Shown here piece by piece: positions 1 to 13,700 of a stretch of 64,000 nt of DNA (positions are counted from its first letter, which is position 1; each line of letters starts with the position of its first letter). The notes under the pieces are model-generated. The model saw only the letters and a list, made by a program, of their open reading frames with translations. It had not been told where the DNA came from and made no database searches. This DNA is from Siphonodentalium dalli. Its lineage: Eukaryota; Mollusca; Scaphopoda; Gadilida; Siphonodentaliidae. The stretch is taken from assembly GCA_032622095.1 (NCBI GenBank), contig CP136066.1, forward strand, positions 94,695,319 to 94,759,318, in the 5' to 3' direction. Both the position numbers and the translations under genes were made by a program.

Positions 1-60
1 ATTTTGACGGGGTTGTCCCTGAAGGGGGTGTGGTTCGTGGTACGGGGGGGGGGGTGTAAG

Positions 61-450
61 TAACCAATTTTGAATGGGGATTTCCATGCAAATCTGCGGA
101 TCAAAAGTTGCAGCGTTGAACATGCTTCTGAATGTGACTTGATGTGATATTGGAAAAAGCAGGTATTTATCTGGCGAGTCCGCTTGGAATTTGTTCCATT
201 ATAATATTGGTATATTTATTTTTGAATATTATATTGATTTTTCAAATGTAGGTCATGTGATGTAATTCCAGAAAAAAATCTCTAAAATATACTTACTGCA
301 AAAAAAAAATAATTTACCTATCGCACCTGCTAGTTAAATATTATGACTGTTCAATGATATGCCTGCCTCTGTTCCCGGACAACTGCATCATACATAACTT
401 TTGCTAGGGAGATTTGCATGGAAATCCCCATTCACAATTGGTCACTTGAC
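61..450. repeat. foldback element with ~35-bp inverted ends
   Basis: The stretch near 64-100 (AATGGGGATTTCCATGCAAA and flanks) reappears as its reverse complement at 411-445. It is a small non-autonomous DNA element with no coding capacity. Confidence 0.6.
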
Positions 451-740
451 CTCCCACATAAACATATTATTTTGTGTAATGAAATACAGATATTGGGGAT
501 TGGAGGACAAGTTCGTGTAACTTGCACGAACCTCCGCAAGCAAACTTGGTATCACAACGTATTACAATAACAGTTATATATACTCACAAACACTTTGGTA
601 TGTCTGGTGTATTTATATATACAATGTAATGGATCCTAAGCTTACCATACATGTATATATGATAATATAGCATTTGGTATGCTGGGTGAAGTTTTGAAGA
701 AATGACTATGTAATTCGGGAATAAACCAAGCTCGTTGCTG

Positions 741-970
741 TTAAAGGTACTCAATCCGATCAGACGCTTCTAAATTACTATTTCTTTGGCTTCGGGGGTA
801 AACAGATATTTGATTGGAGTCAAGGAACCTACCATCAGATCTCAAGAGTGATCAGATATCGATTTTTGAAGTTTGTTGTTTCAATTGTTTGTGGCCCAGA
901 AATACGTGTTCCAACGGACGGTCTTGCAGATAAAGATGGATAACTCTAAAATCAAGTGGTTATTATTAAC
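741..970. repeat. MITE family B, partial copy
   Basis: Begins TTAAAGGTACTCAATCCG and continues through the family interior (TATTTCTTTGGCTTCGG, then GATGGATAACTC). The right inverted terminus is not found. Intact relatives are at 25498, 36910, 55988 and 57832. Confidence 0.7.
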
Positions 971-2088
971 TATAATCGGCAACTCTGTGATGTTGAGGAT
1001 TATGACACATACCGCAACACATACCAGAAACAATAGATGTCGGATGAACAGGACGACACCCACTGGTTTTTTATGCGAAAATCACAATTTTCTATGAAAA
1101 CCTCAATTTCCACCCGAAATCAACATAACCAAAACATTTGACGCATTATGTAGATTAATGATATCGAAAGCATAATTATAGATAGAAAAGCTAGGTATTG
1201 CTATAAAGTTGCATCCATTGACGTATATTATGTTTTGGGTGGATTCCAGAACTCTCATTTTTCACCAAAAATGGTGATTTTTACCCCAAAATGAACCCTG
1301 GAACATTACGATAACACAAGAAACACTTACAACATGTGAGCTTGACCATAAAAAATTATACAGTTTAGGTGAGTTTCCAACAAAAAATAACGTGATATAT
1401 TATTCCTGCAGCTCAATTCAAGTTTTCACTGATATATATATAAGTGAAAAAAAAGTGGTTTTCCCCCAAAACCTCAGTTATCGCAGATTTAGGTTTCTGG
1501 CTAACTCAGTTTTCATACTTCCCATATCCTTGGGAACATTTTGATATATAATACGTCTTGGTGATTGGCGACATGATTCAACTCGAAAAATAAGGCCCTT
1601 TTCTTTTCTCTGCTGCTCCACTATGTAATTAGTACTCCATCCGGTTTCAACAAGGTGGTTGAACCCTCATGTGATGTCATTACACCATTAGCCCAAAATC
1701 CCTAAAAAAAATCTTCCCATACAACCCATTGTGTAATTTCTGTGAGTTCAAATAATATTACATTCGCATGGATAAGTTGTCATTCTCAAAAAAAAAAAAA
1801 AAATGATTCCAATTTTCACCAGTTTCCCCACAAACAAAACACTTAAATCACTTAAATCATACCAAAATGACGAAAATTTTCAGAGAAAAGAGAAGTAAAT
1901 GAAGTCTGAATACACAGGGTAGTTTGGAAAATGAGCCTGTCATAACACAACACACATTTGGTCCTCATTCTAGTGGAACAGTATTACATAAACTGTATTT
2001 TATTGTGATACTGGCTACAATTATTGATAATTTCATGAAATTCGGGTCACATTTTTGGAGGCAGTTTCCAATGTTACCGCACCACCAA
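970..2088. other. AT-rich intergenic stretch, nothing recognised
   Basis: Short A-runs and no convincing coding potential or repeat family on either strand. Confidence 0.5.
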
Positions 2089-2334
2089 TCCTTGAAATAG
2101 GGTGTCTGTCATTTGCAGAATGAGGTCCCCAGAGGGTGAATTTAGTGATGCTACCCCGCATAGCGGGCTAGCATCACCAAATTCACCCTCTGGGGACCTC
2201 ATTCTGCTTACACCTCAGCAGAATGATGTTCCCAGAGGGTGAATTTGGTTATGCTAGCTCGCTATGCGGGGTAGCATCACTAAATTCACCCTCTGGGGAC
2301 CTCATTCTGCAAATGACAGACACCCTATTTCAAG
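2089..2334. repeat. 246-bp near-perfect palindrome (family A foldback)
   Basis: The first half (AGGGTGTCTGTCATTTGCAG, then GAATGAGGTCCCCAGAGGGT) is the reverse complement of the second half. Each half is itself a hairpin around CCCGCATAGCGGG. Relatives are at 9029-9430 and 28862-30386. Confidence 0.85.
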
Positions 2335-2499
2335 GCTTGAGCACCACTTTAAAAATTTTTTAACAGGGCCTATCTTGTAGCATATAATCCAACCTTTCAT
2401 ATGACATATAAAATCGCTTAAGTATACCATAGGTATATTAAACTCCATAAATAAGGCCATTTTTTGGTCCTGGCCGCTCACATATATGTAGTTTACATA

Positions 2500-2640
2500 T
2501 TTAACAACTCTATAAATTACTATTTCTTCGGCTTCTGGGGTGAACAATATTTGATTTGAGTCGATGAACACACCATTCAACGATCAGATCTATTATAGAT
2601 TTCGGCTTTTGAATTGTATTATAGTTTTATCCACCTGGAA
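2500..2640. repeat. family B-like fragment
   Basis: Shares the segment with AATTACTATTTCTTCGGCTT and the GATCAGAT block with family B MITEs. Both termini are missing. Confidence 0.45.
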
Positions 2641-2667
2641 TCAACCTTGCAAAAATTTCACTGGCTT

Positions 2668-4540
2668 CAGGGGGGGGGGGGTCGGATTTTTTACTTTCGA
2701 CCCTTGTTGGGACCGCGTCCAAATTGTTTTCCGTTTTCGGCAGTTTTTTCCGACCATTTTCGGACACCCACCCCCTTTTAACACTAAAACATAGATTTGC
2801 GGGGAAAAAATCACTGTAAACAGCTATATATGAATTTCTGTGCATACTATTTGTCATGGATGTTAACATTGACATGTAAATAGGAACGAGTCATTTTGGG
2901 GTCATTCGGACAAAAAACATGGCTGCCAGCAGCCATCTTGGATTAAAATAATTGCAACAAAATACAACACGATAACTGCCTGCAGTCAGTTTAGCAGTTA
3001 GAATTACATTATTTATCTTATTCTAAGGTGTTTTAAGCCAAACTCATTGCAAAAACAGTCAAAAACTTGCCTGAAATTTTTTTTGAGGTGCGGAATTATT
3101 TTATTTTTGTCTCATCGAACGGCATACGTGCCCGGAAATATCCCCCCTCCCCCCTGCTGGCTTCTTCTAAAAATATTCTGATATGCACGGACGCCGTCAC
3201 GAACATTCTGGAGATAACACAGTTCGCGGTGTCTTCGGCAAATAAGACGATGAAATGTATCACCAGCAACATATTAAGTTAATGTATCTCGCGATATATA
3301 GTTGCCAAGCGGACATACATAAACTTATTTCCAAATCGGTGATCATGTTTTATTCATACAAACATAAGTGTCATATAACACCAAGCTGGTTACTTATGGA
3401 AATAGATGTTTGTTAACATGTGTGATGATAATTGTTCGGGTATTCCAGTTTGAGCTATGGGCGTCATCATAATGAATTTGTAAACCACATTGGACCCATT
3501 CGACCACCGGTTGTCCAAATTGCCAAGTAATAAACTTTATTATATTATAAGTCTTGTTCGGCAAATATGATATCGTATATATAGTTGGTATTTATTGGTA
3601 ATAAACTAATTTGGATAACTTAGTCTGCCTGTTGATGAAATCCCGTTGTTGTTGTAACTTGATGATACGGGGACCCTCGAATTTCGTATCCATTCCAACA
3701 ATTTATATTTATTTTTGGAATTATTTTCCGGAATTAAAACTCCTGCAGATGATATTCTTTCAACAACAAAAACATAAATACGCAATTCAAAACTGAAACA
3801 CACGAATTAATTAATGCCATTATGTCCCAATCGAGTACCAACCTGATGACAATTGCAGTCCAAACATTTAAACAAAAGCTAAAAAGTATTCAACTTTGTG
3901 TCTAAATGTAACGCATTTCACACTAAATACCTTTGGAAATGGGAACTATCAGAATAATTCAACTTATATGATCTGGACTGTCCAGCTAATGGTGTTATTA
4001 TATAGATATAAATTATGTCAGGCATGCCAGCAGGGGGGGGGGGTGATTTTATTTCCGGGAACGTATGCCGGTGTGGGTGGGTGATAAAAGGGACCAACAA
4101 ACAATTTTTTCTACAACTCAAAATGTTTTTCCTGCAAGTTTTTTTTACTGTTTTTGCAATGCGTTTGGCTTAAAACACCTTAGAATAAGAGAAATAATGT
4201 AATTCTAACTGCTAAACTGACTGCAGGCAGTTATCGTGTTGTATTTTGTTGCAAATTTTAAAATCAAAGATGGCCGATGGCAGCCATGTTTTTTGGCCGA
4301 ATGACCCAAAAATGACTAGCTCCTATTTACATGTCAATGTTAACATCCATGAGAAATAGTATGCACAGAAATTCATATACAGCTGTTTACAGTGAATACC
4401 CCCCCCCCCCTCCCATCTATTTTTTAGTGTTAAAGGGGGGTGGGTGTTAACAATGTTTGCCTATAAGTTTGGGTGGTGATATATAAACTCTCTATATACC
4501 AATATACCACCACCCCACCCCCGTTATCGCCACGTCCCTG
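2668..4540. mobile_element. DNA transposon-like element with long interrupted inverted repeats
   Basis: Arm 2763-3170 is the reverse complement of 4020-4454 over about 400 bp, including CTGTAAACAGCT and CTGCAGTCAGTTTAGCAGTT. The interior (3171-4019) has no recognisable gene. The right end, GCCACGTCCCTG at 4529-4540, resembles hAT-like ends elsewhere in the window. The left end is inferred from a CAGGGGG run and is uncertain. The element ends 50 bp before the cyclin start codon. Confidence 0.65.
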
Positions 4541-4590
4541 GTGCGTTCATAACTCGCATGATCTCTCAGTTTACTTATCAGTTTGGTGCC

Positions 4591-4725
4591 ATGGCTTCCG
4601 AGACGCTGCACATCCATCCAAAATACGGACACAAGGATTCCAGATTCGGCGGCGAAACGAAACATGGACAGGAGGAGAATGCTTTGTCTGGCGTCAGCTC
4701 GTACAGGTGCAGACCGGACAAGCAG
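4591..4725 (+). CDS. CCNB3: cyclin exon 1
   Basis: Encodes residues 1-45, a polar unstructured N terminus beginning MASETLHIHPKYG. The donor is AG|GTCAGT and the exon ends in phase 0. The end of a transposable element lies about 50 bp upstream of the start codon, and a MITE begins 17 nt after the donor. Confidence 0.8.
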
Positions 4726-7686
4726 GTCAGTCTCTCAATCTATTAAACCCTTTCTTTACAAAATGGATTTTCCCAGTCAGTTAAAAAGTCTATCGGAATA
4801 GTATATTATTGATTTGCAGGGATGTGTAGGTAATATAAGCAGACGACAGATACGTACCAGCACAGGAGTCATATTTATTGAGGAAAATGCTTAGATAATA
4901 AGTTCATAAACGACATGTTGAACTTATTATCTGAACACTTCCTATGGAATAACTACTCACCAATGATGTTTTAGCATAGCATGGGTTAAAAAGCCTCTTT
5001 AAAATCATTTTATCATTTTTAAGCCGCTAGAATTCCTATGCCTGATGTAGTCCGTGATTGTGAGAATCGTAGAATTCAGTGGTAGTTAAAAAAACAGTGT
5101 GCAAACAAATAACCACCCAGAAATATCATTGGCTGATAAAAACTCGAAGATAATGTCCCCTAGACACATGCTGAAACATAAAATCAATTCAACACGAAGA
5201 ATGGACCAAATCACAACCAAGAAGGAAATCATATATATGGTCAACGAAATACTACAAGTTTCAGTTTCTTTTCTAAATTGTGATGTCTCTGAATTCTATA
5301 TTACATGCACAGCTAAACTTTTAAGACCGTTTATTTGTCAAAGCTGGATCCAGTCTGGCCTGTCTGGGCTTCGATTAAAGACATATATATTTGCAGCGAA
5401 AAGCATTGAGCGATGTACAGAACCCTGTATCGCAGAATATCATGGTCCAGAAGCAAGCACCGAACGTCAAATTCCACAAGAAAGTCCGGAATCTGGCATC
5501 AAAAGTTCTTAACTCCAGACCACCAACCCCTGGAGTCCGCTACGGTATGTTGAAATGATTCATAATCTCTAGTCGTCAAAGTTGGTATTATATATAGAGG
5601 ATCTCTGACGAGTCGCAATTCTATACGAAATTTATTAACCGGAGCTTTAGCTAGGATAGAATCGAGTTTCGTGGACGAGGTTAATAAATTTCGTATAGAA
5701 CTGCGACGCATTTGATATCCTTTTTATAACATGATCAGATTTTAGCAAGGAATAACGATTTCGAAACGGCTGGGGTTAAAACAAATTAATATTGATTTCC
5801 TTATCACAACCAAAGACGAAGTAAAGACACTTTCAAGAAAAAATATAGTTCCATTTTAAATGTCTTTTGACTCTTTTTCATGTTGACAAAATTGTTCAAC
5901 CACCCTTATCACCCATGTTTATCTCACGGTAAACACTAAATAGCCCACCACAAATCGATTATCATAATTATATTCTAATTAACATAATAATAAATTCCGG
6001 CATTGACATCGACATCATTGCACTAAGCTATTACCTCACTGCGCGTGCCGACAACACGCGTGTGTCTTACTAAACATATGAGGCTGGGTTTGGGGGCTAA
6101 TTATGTGATATATATTTTTGTTAATAAGGTTTATTTGTGCTCGTAATTGTAAAACTTTGCATAGCACCGGGTCCTTGCAGTCAACAAGTTGAGCCTGGAC
6201 TAGTGCTACAGGTCACAGTTCTAAAGTTGCATTCCATGTATGGAGCTTTTGAATATTCATTTGTTCCAAATATGGAATGCTAATCCAGAACTTTGACCAG
6301 TAGCAATGAAAACCGCGACTCGGTGAAAAGGCGTTTTCTTTGAATCGACATGTTTATTAATTAATATTAATTAATATAGCATGCAGTGGACAGCATCACA
6401 TTTATGTATTCGGTTTGTTTGCGACTACGTATCATAAACTATTGTAATTTATCATCTTTGTCACCGATTTGATCTTTAAATTATTTATTATACATTTTAT
6501 TATATGCATGTAAATAATCTTGAAATGGAAATTCATATATGTTAAAGGGGTACTGTACGCCATTTCCAATACATTCCCGGTAATAACAACGATCTAATAT
6601 CGATAATATATAGACAAATAAGTAATTTGAGTCGAAGATGTATTCTGTAAACGTTCAGGTTAATAGGGTATCTTAAAATCAAAGTTAACAATTTCATATA
6701 AATTTAATGTATGGCTGAAGCCATAAATTAAATTACGAATTTCCGTGTACAAGACGTAATCAACTATTTAAGTTTCATTTCCAAACGGGGGGGGGGGGGC
6801 AGGAAGACGGCCTATTTGGCCATGCCGCTCCTGTACAATATAATCATGTTTATTTCTGTATATTTCACTGTCAGCATTATGTTTGTAAATATTGTACAAA
6901 ATAAACAATCAAATTGGATAGTGGATTGGGCAACGCGTGGCACACATAATCGTATAAAAATATGTTGATACAGGGCGTAAATTCAAGACACTCACCGACT
7001 AGTGACTATACAATAACTTAAATGAGTATATAGGATTTCCTTGAAAACTGTACAAAAATTACTCGAAAACGACAATTTGTATTTACACATTCCAGCTAAT
7101 CTGTCATCCGTACAATTACTTCGTACTCAACAGACTTTCAAATAATAGAAATCTGGTTAACTTATTCTACGACTTGGAGACTATAGACACCACCAACAAC
7201 AACAACATTTGAGTACAGTATCCCTTTAACTATTCTAATATATATTTTGGGACTTCTGTCTGTGTGTTAGCTATGGCCGAGAAAACGGCTGAACCGATTG
7301 AGCTCAAACTTCCAATCTAAGGTTAAAAATCCACGGGCAGTGTTTACCGCCGTTTTGGAGAAGCTCCGAGCATCCCTTCTCCACTCTCAGTCACCAAAAT
7401 GACCGTCCTTGGCACTGTGGGTTTAATCGCGTTGATAAAAGAGCGTTCGTATCCGTAGTGTCATTGATAAGGAGCTTATGCGTGTAGTGTGATTCTTATG
7501 TCTGGGGCCAGACGTGAGTGTGTCTGTATCCAGACATGAGCGTGTTGTGTGATTCTTATGTCTGTCTTCGTACTTAGGTGTTCCAAGGAACGGGGGAGAT
7601 TTTCATCGGGTAAGTTTTTCCGCCCGAGGTGATCTTCACCTTGAAACGGGTACGCAGTGATCGCGTTTGGCTAACGAAAACGACCT

Positions 7687-7725
<39 letters not shown>

Positions 7726-10700
7726 GCGCGGGTTCGAACCCGGCATGGATGAAAATCGGGACCGGGTTTCAAGCTTGATTTGGTTTGGGGAACATCTCGA
7801 TGTACCATTCCGATCGATACATGGCTATTTCGATAAGAAATGAGAATTTGTTCACGCAAATATGAAGCAATGAACACTCATACTGAGTCCGTGCCTCCAT
7901 AACTCTGACATATATATACGCCAGTACCAGTAATCGTATGGTCACAGATGCAATTTCGGAGAAAGTGCATTGACATGTTTCCAGAATGGCAGATCAAGAA
8001 TTTCGAAGGTAGTGGGTTCGAACCCATGTTCAGACTGATACGCTTCCTAACTCTCGGTGAAAGGGCTTCCTTTTTAAGGATGTCCCCGTAGCCGAGGTGG
8101 TTAGGTCGTGGATACGATCATCACAGTCTGGGCTAGACGAGGTTGGCGCGGGTTCGAACCCGGCATGGATGAAAATCGGGACCGGTTTTCAAGCTTGATT
8201 TGGTTTGGGGAACATCTCGATGTACCATTCCGATCGATACATGGCTATTTCGATAAGAAATGAGAATTTGTTCACGCAAATATGAAGCAATGAACACTCA
8301 TACTGAGTCCGTGCCTCCATAACTCTGACATATATATATATATATATATATCTAATATATATTTTCGGACTTCTGTTTGTTTGTCTGTTTGTTTGTCTGT
8401 TAGCTATGGCCGCGAAAACTGCCGGACAGATTTCGACGAAATTTCATAGCTAGGGGTAATTTTGTCCGGGGAGTGTTTTGGACGGGTCAAATCGTGACCC
8501 GACCTGACCTTGACCTTCACACTGGTCAATTCAAGGTCAAATCGGGTAAAACTGACGGATTTTGCTAGGTGTACTTTTGTCCGGGGAGTGTTTTGGACGG
8601 GTCAAATCGCGACTCCGACCTGACCTTGACCTTCAAACTGGTCAATTCAAGGTCAAAGCCCGGACGAAGTCGGGTCACCTGCTAGTAGTATATATAGGTG
8701 CATTTGAATGATGGCATTACGACCCAAGTAAGAGAACTATATAAATAGTTTACATTTACTCTTGTTAACAAGATTTGGTATGAGATTCAATCGCAGCACG
8801 TTTGAACCCTTTCAGTACTATAGCATCATTGACGAGTAGTTCCCTTAGGAAATTTTCAGATAATAAGTTTGTTGGACTTATTATCTGAAAATTTTCACCA
8901 TTATATATGAATCCTTTTGACTTGTATTATCTTTTCATTTGTCGTCTGCTTTTATTACCTGAACATCCCTCCTAATGTATAACAGACCATCCCGATGTAA
9001 ACTTGAGGAGAATCCATTCAGTATAGAATGAGGTACCCAGAGGGTGAATTTAGTGATGCTATCCCGCATAGCGGGCTAGCATCACTAAATTCACCCTCTG
9101 GTGACCTCAATCTGCTTAGTCCTCATCTTCTCTGGAAAGTTTCTTTATTATCAAATTTCTACAGAAACTTCTTGAGAAAGATTTTATTTCTATTTTAGTT
9201 AATTTTTTCTATATCTCCAAATTGGCAGACGACACATTGCATAATCGAGGTTCCCAATGGGTGTACATCAAAATAATCACCATTTGGGAACTTCAAACTG
9301 AGTCTATGTCTTCCATGGCAGATGAGTCCATGCAGAATGAGGTCCACATAGGGTCAATTTGGTGATGCTAGCCCGCCATGCGGGATAGCATCACTAAATT
9401 TACCCTTTGGGGACCTCATTCTGCAAATGACAGGCACACTAAACTCAGGCGTTTGTGTGATTAGTGCCACAAACAATAGTCTGCCCATGTCAACTCCTTT
9501 CTATACTGCATGGAATCTCCCATTTAGTGATGGAACTATACATGGAGTTGTATATTGCTTATCTGGAGGGGTTGTCGGGGGGGGGGGGGGTGATAAGCAG
9601 ACGGAAGCTAATAAAAGGGCAGAAATGTTGCTATTTGTTGGAAGGAAATGTTTGGATGATAAGTTATCCATATGATTGTCGAGCATATTATCAGAACATT
9701 TCCCAAGGGATAACTACTCGCCAATTAGTATTTAGTATAGAAAGGATTAAATCCGAAGAATATTTTACAGATAAAAGGAAGATCAAGCAGTCCAAATCTG
9801 TAGGTGCAGAAGTGGATCCTTCAGATGGCACCATTCCAGCTCCAGGAAAAGTTCTTCCAATCGGTGAGAAAATATTATCTCATGCCATCATATATGCATA
9901 TTGTAATACTAAATAATGAAATATTTTTGCCATATACGATAAAGACAATTGGGATATTTGTACACGTTGATTGCATGGACTTAGAATCATTTCTGACCAG
10001 TTTGAACTTTTTATACACATTTTCTATATAAGACGGCGAGTAAAAGTGCCATTTGTGGCCAGTAGTCTTGATATCCACGGACATTGCATTGCTGTTAACA
10101 ATTATTGCAACTCCTTGGGACACCCGCGACTCATGCGATGAACTGATCGGTGAGTGGTTGGTTGATTTCAAACAAGGAATGAACGACGATATCAATGTAA
10201 TCATGTATATGGTATTTTGACCGTGGGTGATTAATTGATATACTGGACAACCAAACCACATTTCAAAGATCGTGGACAATATAGAATCCACATTTCGGAA
10301 ATTTTGGGGCAGCTTATCAACATAGCCGTAAGACAATGACGAATCTGACGTTATATAGTTATTGTATTCGGGATCTCTTCTCACAGATGAGCCCATGGAC
10401 ATCGAAATACCGAGTCAGATCCTAAGAAACAGACTCTCCAGGTGTCCATTGGGAGTTGTCGACATCGACTTCAAGAACAGGAATAACCATTTCTACACAT
10501 CGACATACGCCCAAGAGATCATCGATTATATGCAGGTAGTAGCTCACTAGATTATAACTATTTACCTCAAGTTACCACTAACCCCTTGTTACTGAACAGA
10601 ATACTTGCTGACGGGCAGCTAAGCACTAAACAAATTCACATAAAATGTTTGCGAACCGTGGTAAATAATTCCGGTAACCATGGGATAACGACGATGCAAT

Positions 10701-13700
10701 TCAGTATCTGTAAGGATAATCCCCTATATATAGTAAGTTGAACAAACGCCATTAGATGGTCCTGTCTAGTTGAACAAACGCATTAGATTGTCCTGTCTAG
10801 TTGAACAAACGCCATTAGATGGTCCTGTCTAGTTGAACAAACGACATTAGATGGTCCTGTCTAGTTGAACAAACGCCATTAGATGCATATCGTCAGCATT
10901 TAGTAGATGAACAAACTTACAAAATATGAATATATGGACCATTCTATTCATGACCATTCTTTACTTTTATAATTGCATTGCTTACGGACAAACATTGAGA
11001 GTTGCTCGCATATTATTATTTACTGCATAAAAGGTTAAAGTAATATGGGACAGTCCACTAAGGTATTCCGAGTGGATTAGCAAATAATCCTTCAAAAATG
11101 TTTTATTTTCATATTTTTTTTATACATATTGGCAGAACACGGCGTCATCTCATATATATTTTGAAGACCTTTTGTTTGTCTGTCTGTATGTCTGTCTGTA
11201 TGTCTGTATGTCATTTATACAAATCTACGATTCTCGACCGATCGGGACGAAACTTGGTACGTGTGTGTAGTTTGACCAGGCGGTGGTCGTTGTCGTATTG
11301 GCGAGCCCGTGCGACGCCCGTGCAGTGCATGAACAGACGAGATCTCGGAAACGGGTGGAGCTATCGACTTGAAATTTGGTATGTGAATGTATCTTGCCCC
11401 GGATACGAATTTTATCGGATCGCCGAGCCCGTGCGACGCCAGCTTCGCGCATGCGCAGACGAGATCTCGGAAACGGGTAGAGCTATCGACTTGAAATTTC
11501 GGGCTGGGTAGAGCTATCGACTTGAAATTTGTCTGTCTGTATGTCTGTCTGTATGTCATTTATACAAATCTACGATTCTCGACCGATCGAGACGAAACTT
11601 GGTACGTGTGTGTAGTTTGACCAGGCGGTCGACGTTGTCGTATTGGCGAGCCCGTGCGGCGCCCACTTCGCGCATGCGCAGACGAGATCTCGGAAACGGG
11701 TGGAGCTATCGACTTGAAATTTGGTATGTGAATGTATCTTGCTCCGGATACGAATTTTGTCGGGTCGCCGAGCCCGTACGACGCCAGCTTCGCGCATGCG
11801 CATACCAGATCTCGAAAACGGGTGGAGCTATCGACTTGAAATTTGCTATGTGAATGTATCTTGCCCCGGATACGAATTTTATCGGGTCGCCGAGCCGGTG
11901 CGACCCCAGCTTCGCGCATGCGCAGACGAGATATCGGAAACGGGTGGAGCTATCGACTTGAAATTTGGTTTTTGAATAGCCCGGACAACGTCGGGCTCAT
12001 CGGCTAGTCTCATATATATTTTTGAAGACCTCTGTCTGTCTGTATGTCCTTTATAGAATCGAAAACGGGTTGACCGATCGAGACCAAACTTCCTATCCAA
12101 AGGTAAAATCCCACGGGAATCGTCGACGTCGCATTTTGGACAAGCTCTGAGCACCGATTCTCCACTCCCAATCATCAAAATCACCGCAAACGCCACTTCG
12201 GGTGTTAAGGCATTAACGGTATTTATATTGACCATATTCGGAGGTGTTAAGGATCACCGCTCTTTATTACAATCGAAGCTGCTAAACGGCTACCCATGCG
12301 TAAAATACGGATGCAAAACGAAACGCGGAATGCAATTATCTCGATTAAAAAGGCAGAATGGGTTGTTGTGTCATATATGTCCTAGGAACAGGGGAATTTT
12401 TCATCGGGTCAGTCTTTGAGGGACGGGTACCATGAATTAATTCATGGAAAAAAAAATGCGTGTTATGCTGTCGTTTCGACCGATCGGGACGAAACTTGGT
12501 ACGTGTGTGTAGTTTGACCAGGCGGTCGTCCTTGCGCCCCGGATACGATTTTTATCGGGTCGCCGAGCCCGTGCGACGCAAGCTTTCCGCATGCGCAGAC
12601 CAGATCTCGGAAACGGGTGGAGCTATCGACTTGAAATTTGATTTTTGAATATCCCGGACAACGTCGGGCTCATCGGCTAGTCTCATATATATTTTGAAGA
12701 CCTCTGTCTGTCTGTATGTCCTTTATATAATCGAAAACGGGTTGACCGATCGAGACCAAACTTCCTATCCAAAGGTAAAATCCCACGGGAATCGTCGACG
12801 TCGCATTTTGGACAAGCTCTGAGCACCGATTCTCCACTCCCAATCATCAAAATCACCGCAAACGCCACTTCGGGTGTTAAGGCATTAACGGTATTTATAT
12901 TGACCATATTCGGAGGTGTTAAGGATCACCGCTCTTTATTACAATCGAAGCTGCTAAACGGCTACCCATGCGTAAAATACGGATGCAAAACGAAACGCGG
13001 AATGCAATTATCTCGATTAAAAAGGCAGAATGGGTTGTTGTGTCATATATGTCCTAGGAACAGGGGAATTTTTCATCGGGTCAGTCTTTGAGGGACGGGT
13101 ACCATGAATTAATTCATGAAAAAAAAAATGCGTGTTGTGCTGTCGTTTCGACCGATCGGGACGAAACTTGGTACGTGTGTGTAGTTTGACCAGGCGGTCG
13201 TCCTTGTCGTATTGGCGAACCCGTGCGACGCCCGTGCAGCGCAAGCGCAGACGAGATCTCGGAAACGGGTGGAGCTATCGACTTGAAATTTGCTATGTGA
13301 ATGTATCTTGCCCCGGATACGATTTTTATCGGGTCGCCGAGCCCGTGCGACGCAAGCTTTCCGCATGCGCAGACCAGATCTCGGAAACGGGTGGAGCTAT
13401 CGACTTGAAATTTGATTTTTGAATATCCCGGACAACGTCGGGCTCATCGGCTAGTCTCATATATATTTTGAAGACCTCTGTCTGTCTGTATGTCCTTTAT
13501 AGAATCGATCGTCGGCGTCGCATTTTGGACAAGCTCCGAGCACACATTCTCCACTCCCAATCACTAAAATCACCGCAAACGCCACTTCGGGGGTTAAGGC
13601 ATCAGCAATCTTTATATTGACCATATTCGGAGGTGTTAAGGATGAACGCTCTTTATTACAATCGAAGCTGATAAACGGCTACCCATGCGTAAAATACGGA

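Noticed and set aside
5099..5512. 137-codon frame overlapping cyclin exon 2
   Set aside because: Wrong frame relative to the destruction-box exon; mostly intronic.
8082..8175. A genuine tRNA gene
   Set aside because: A and B boxes are present, but the acceptor stem does not close and the sequence continues into a repeated SINE body.
9464..9916. 150-codon plus-strand frame
   Set aside because: It runs through a MITE and a G tract; only 9771-9863 is supported, as cyclin exon 3.
9875..10402. 175-codon minus-strand frame overlapping cyclin exon 4
   Set aside because: No recognisable domain and antisense to a well-supported exon; long by chance in an AT-rich intron.
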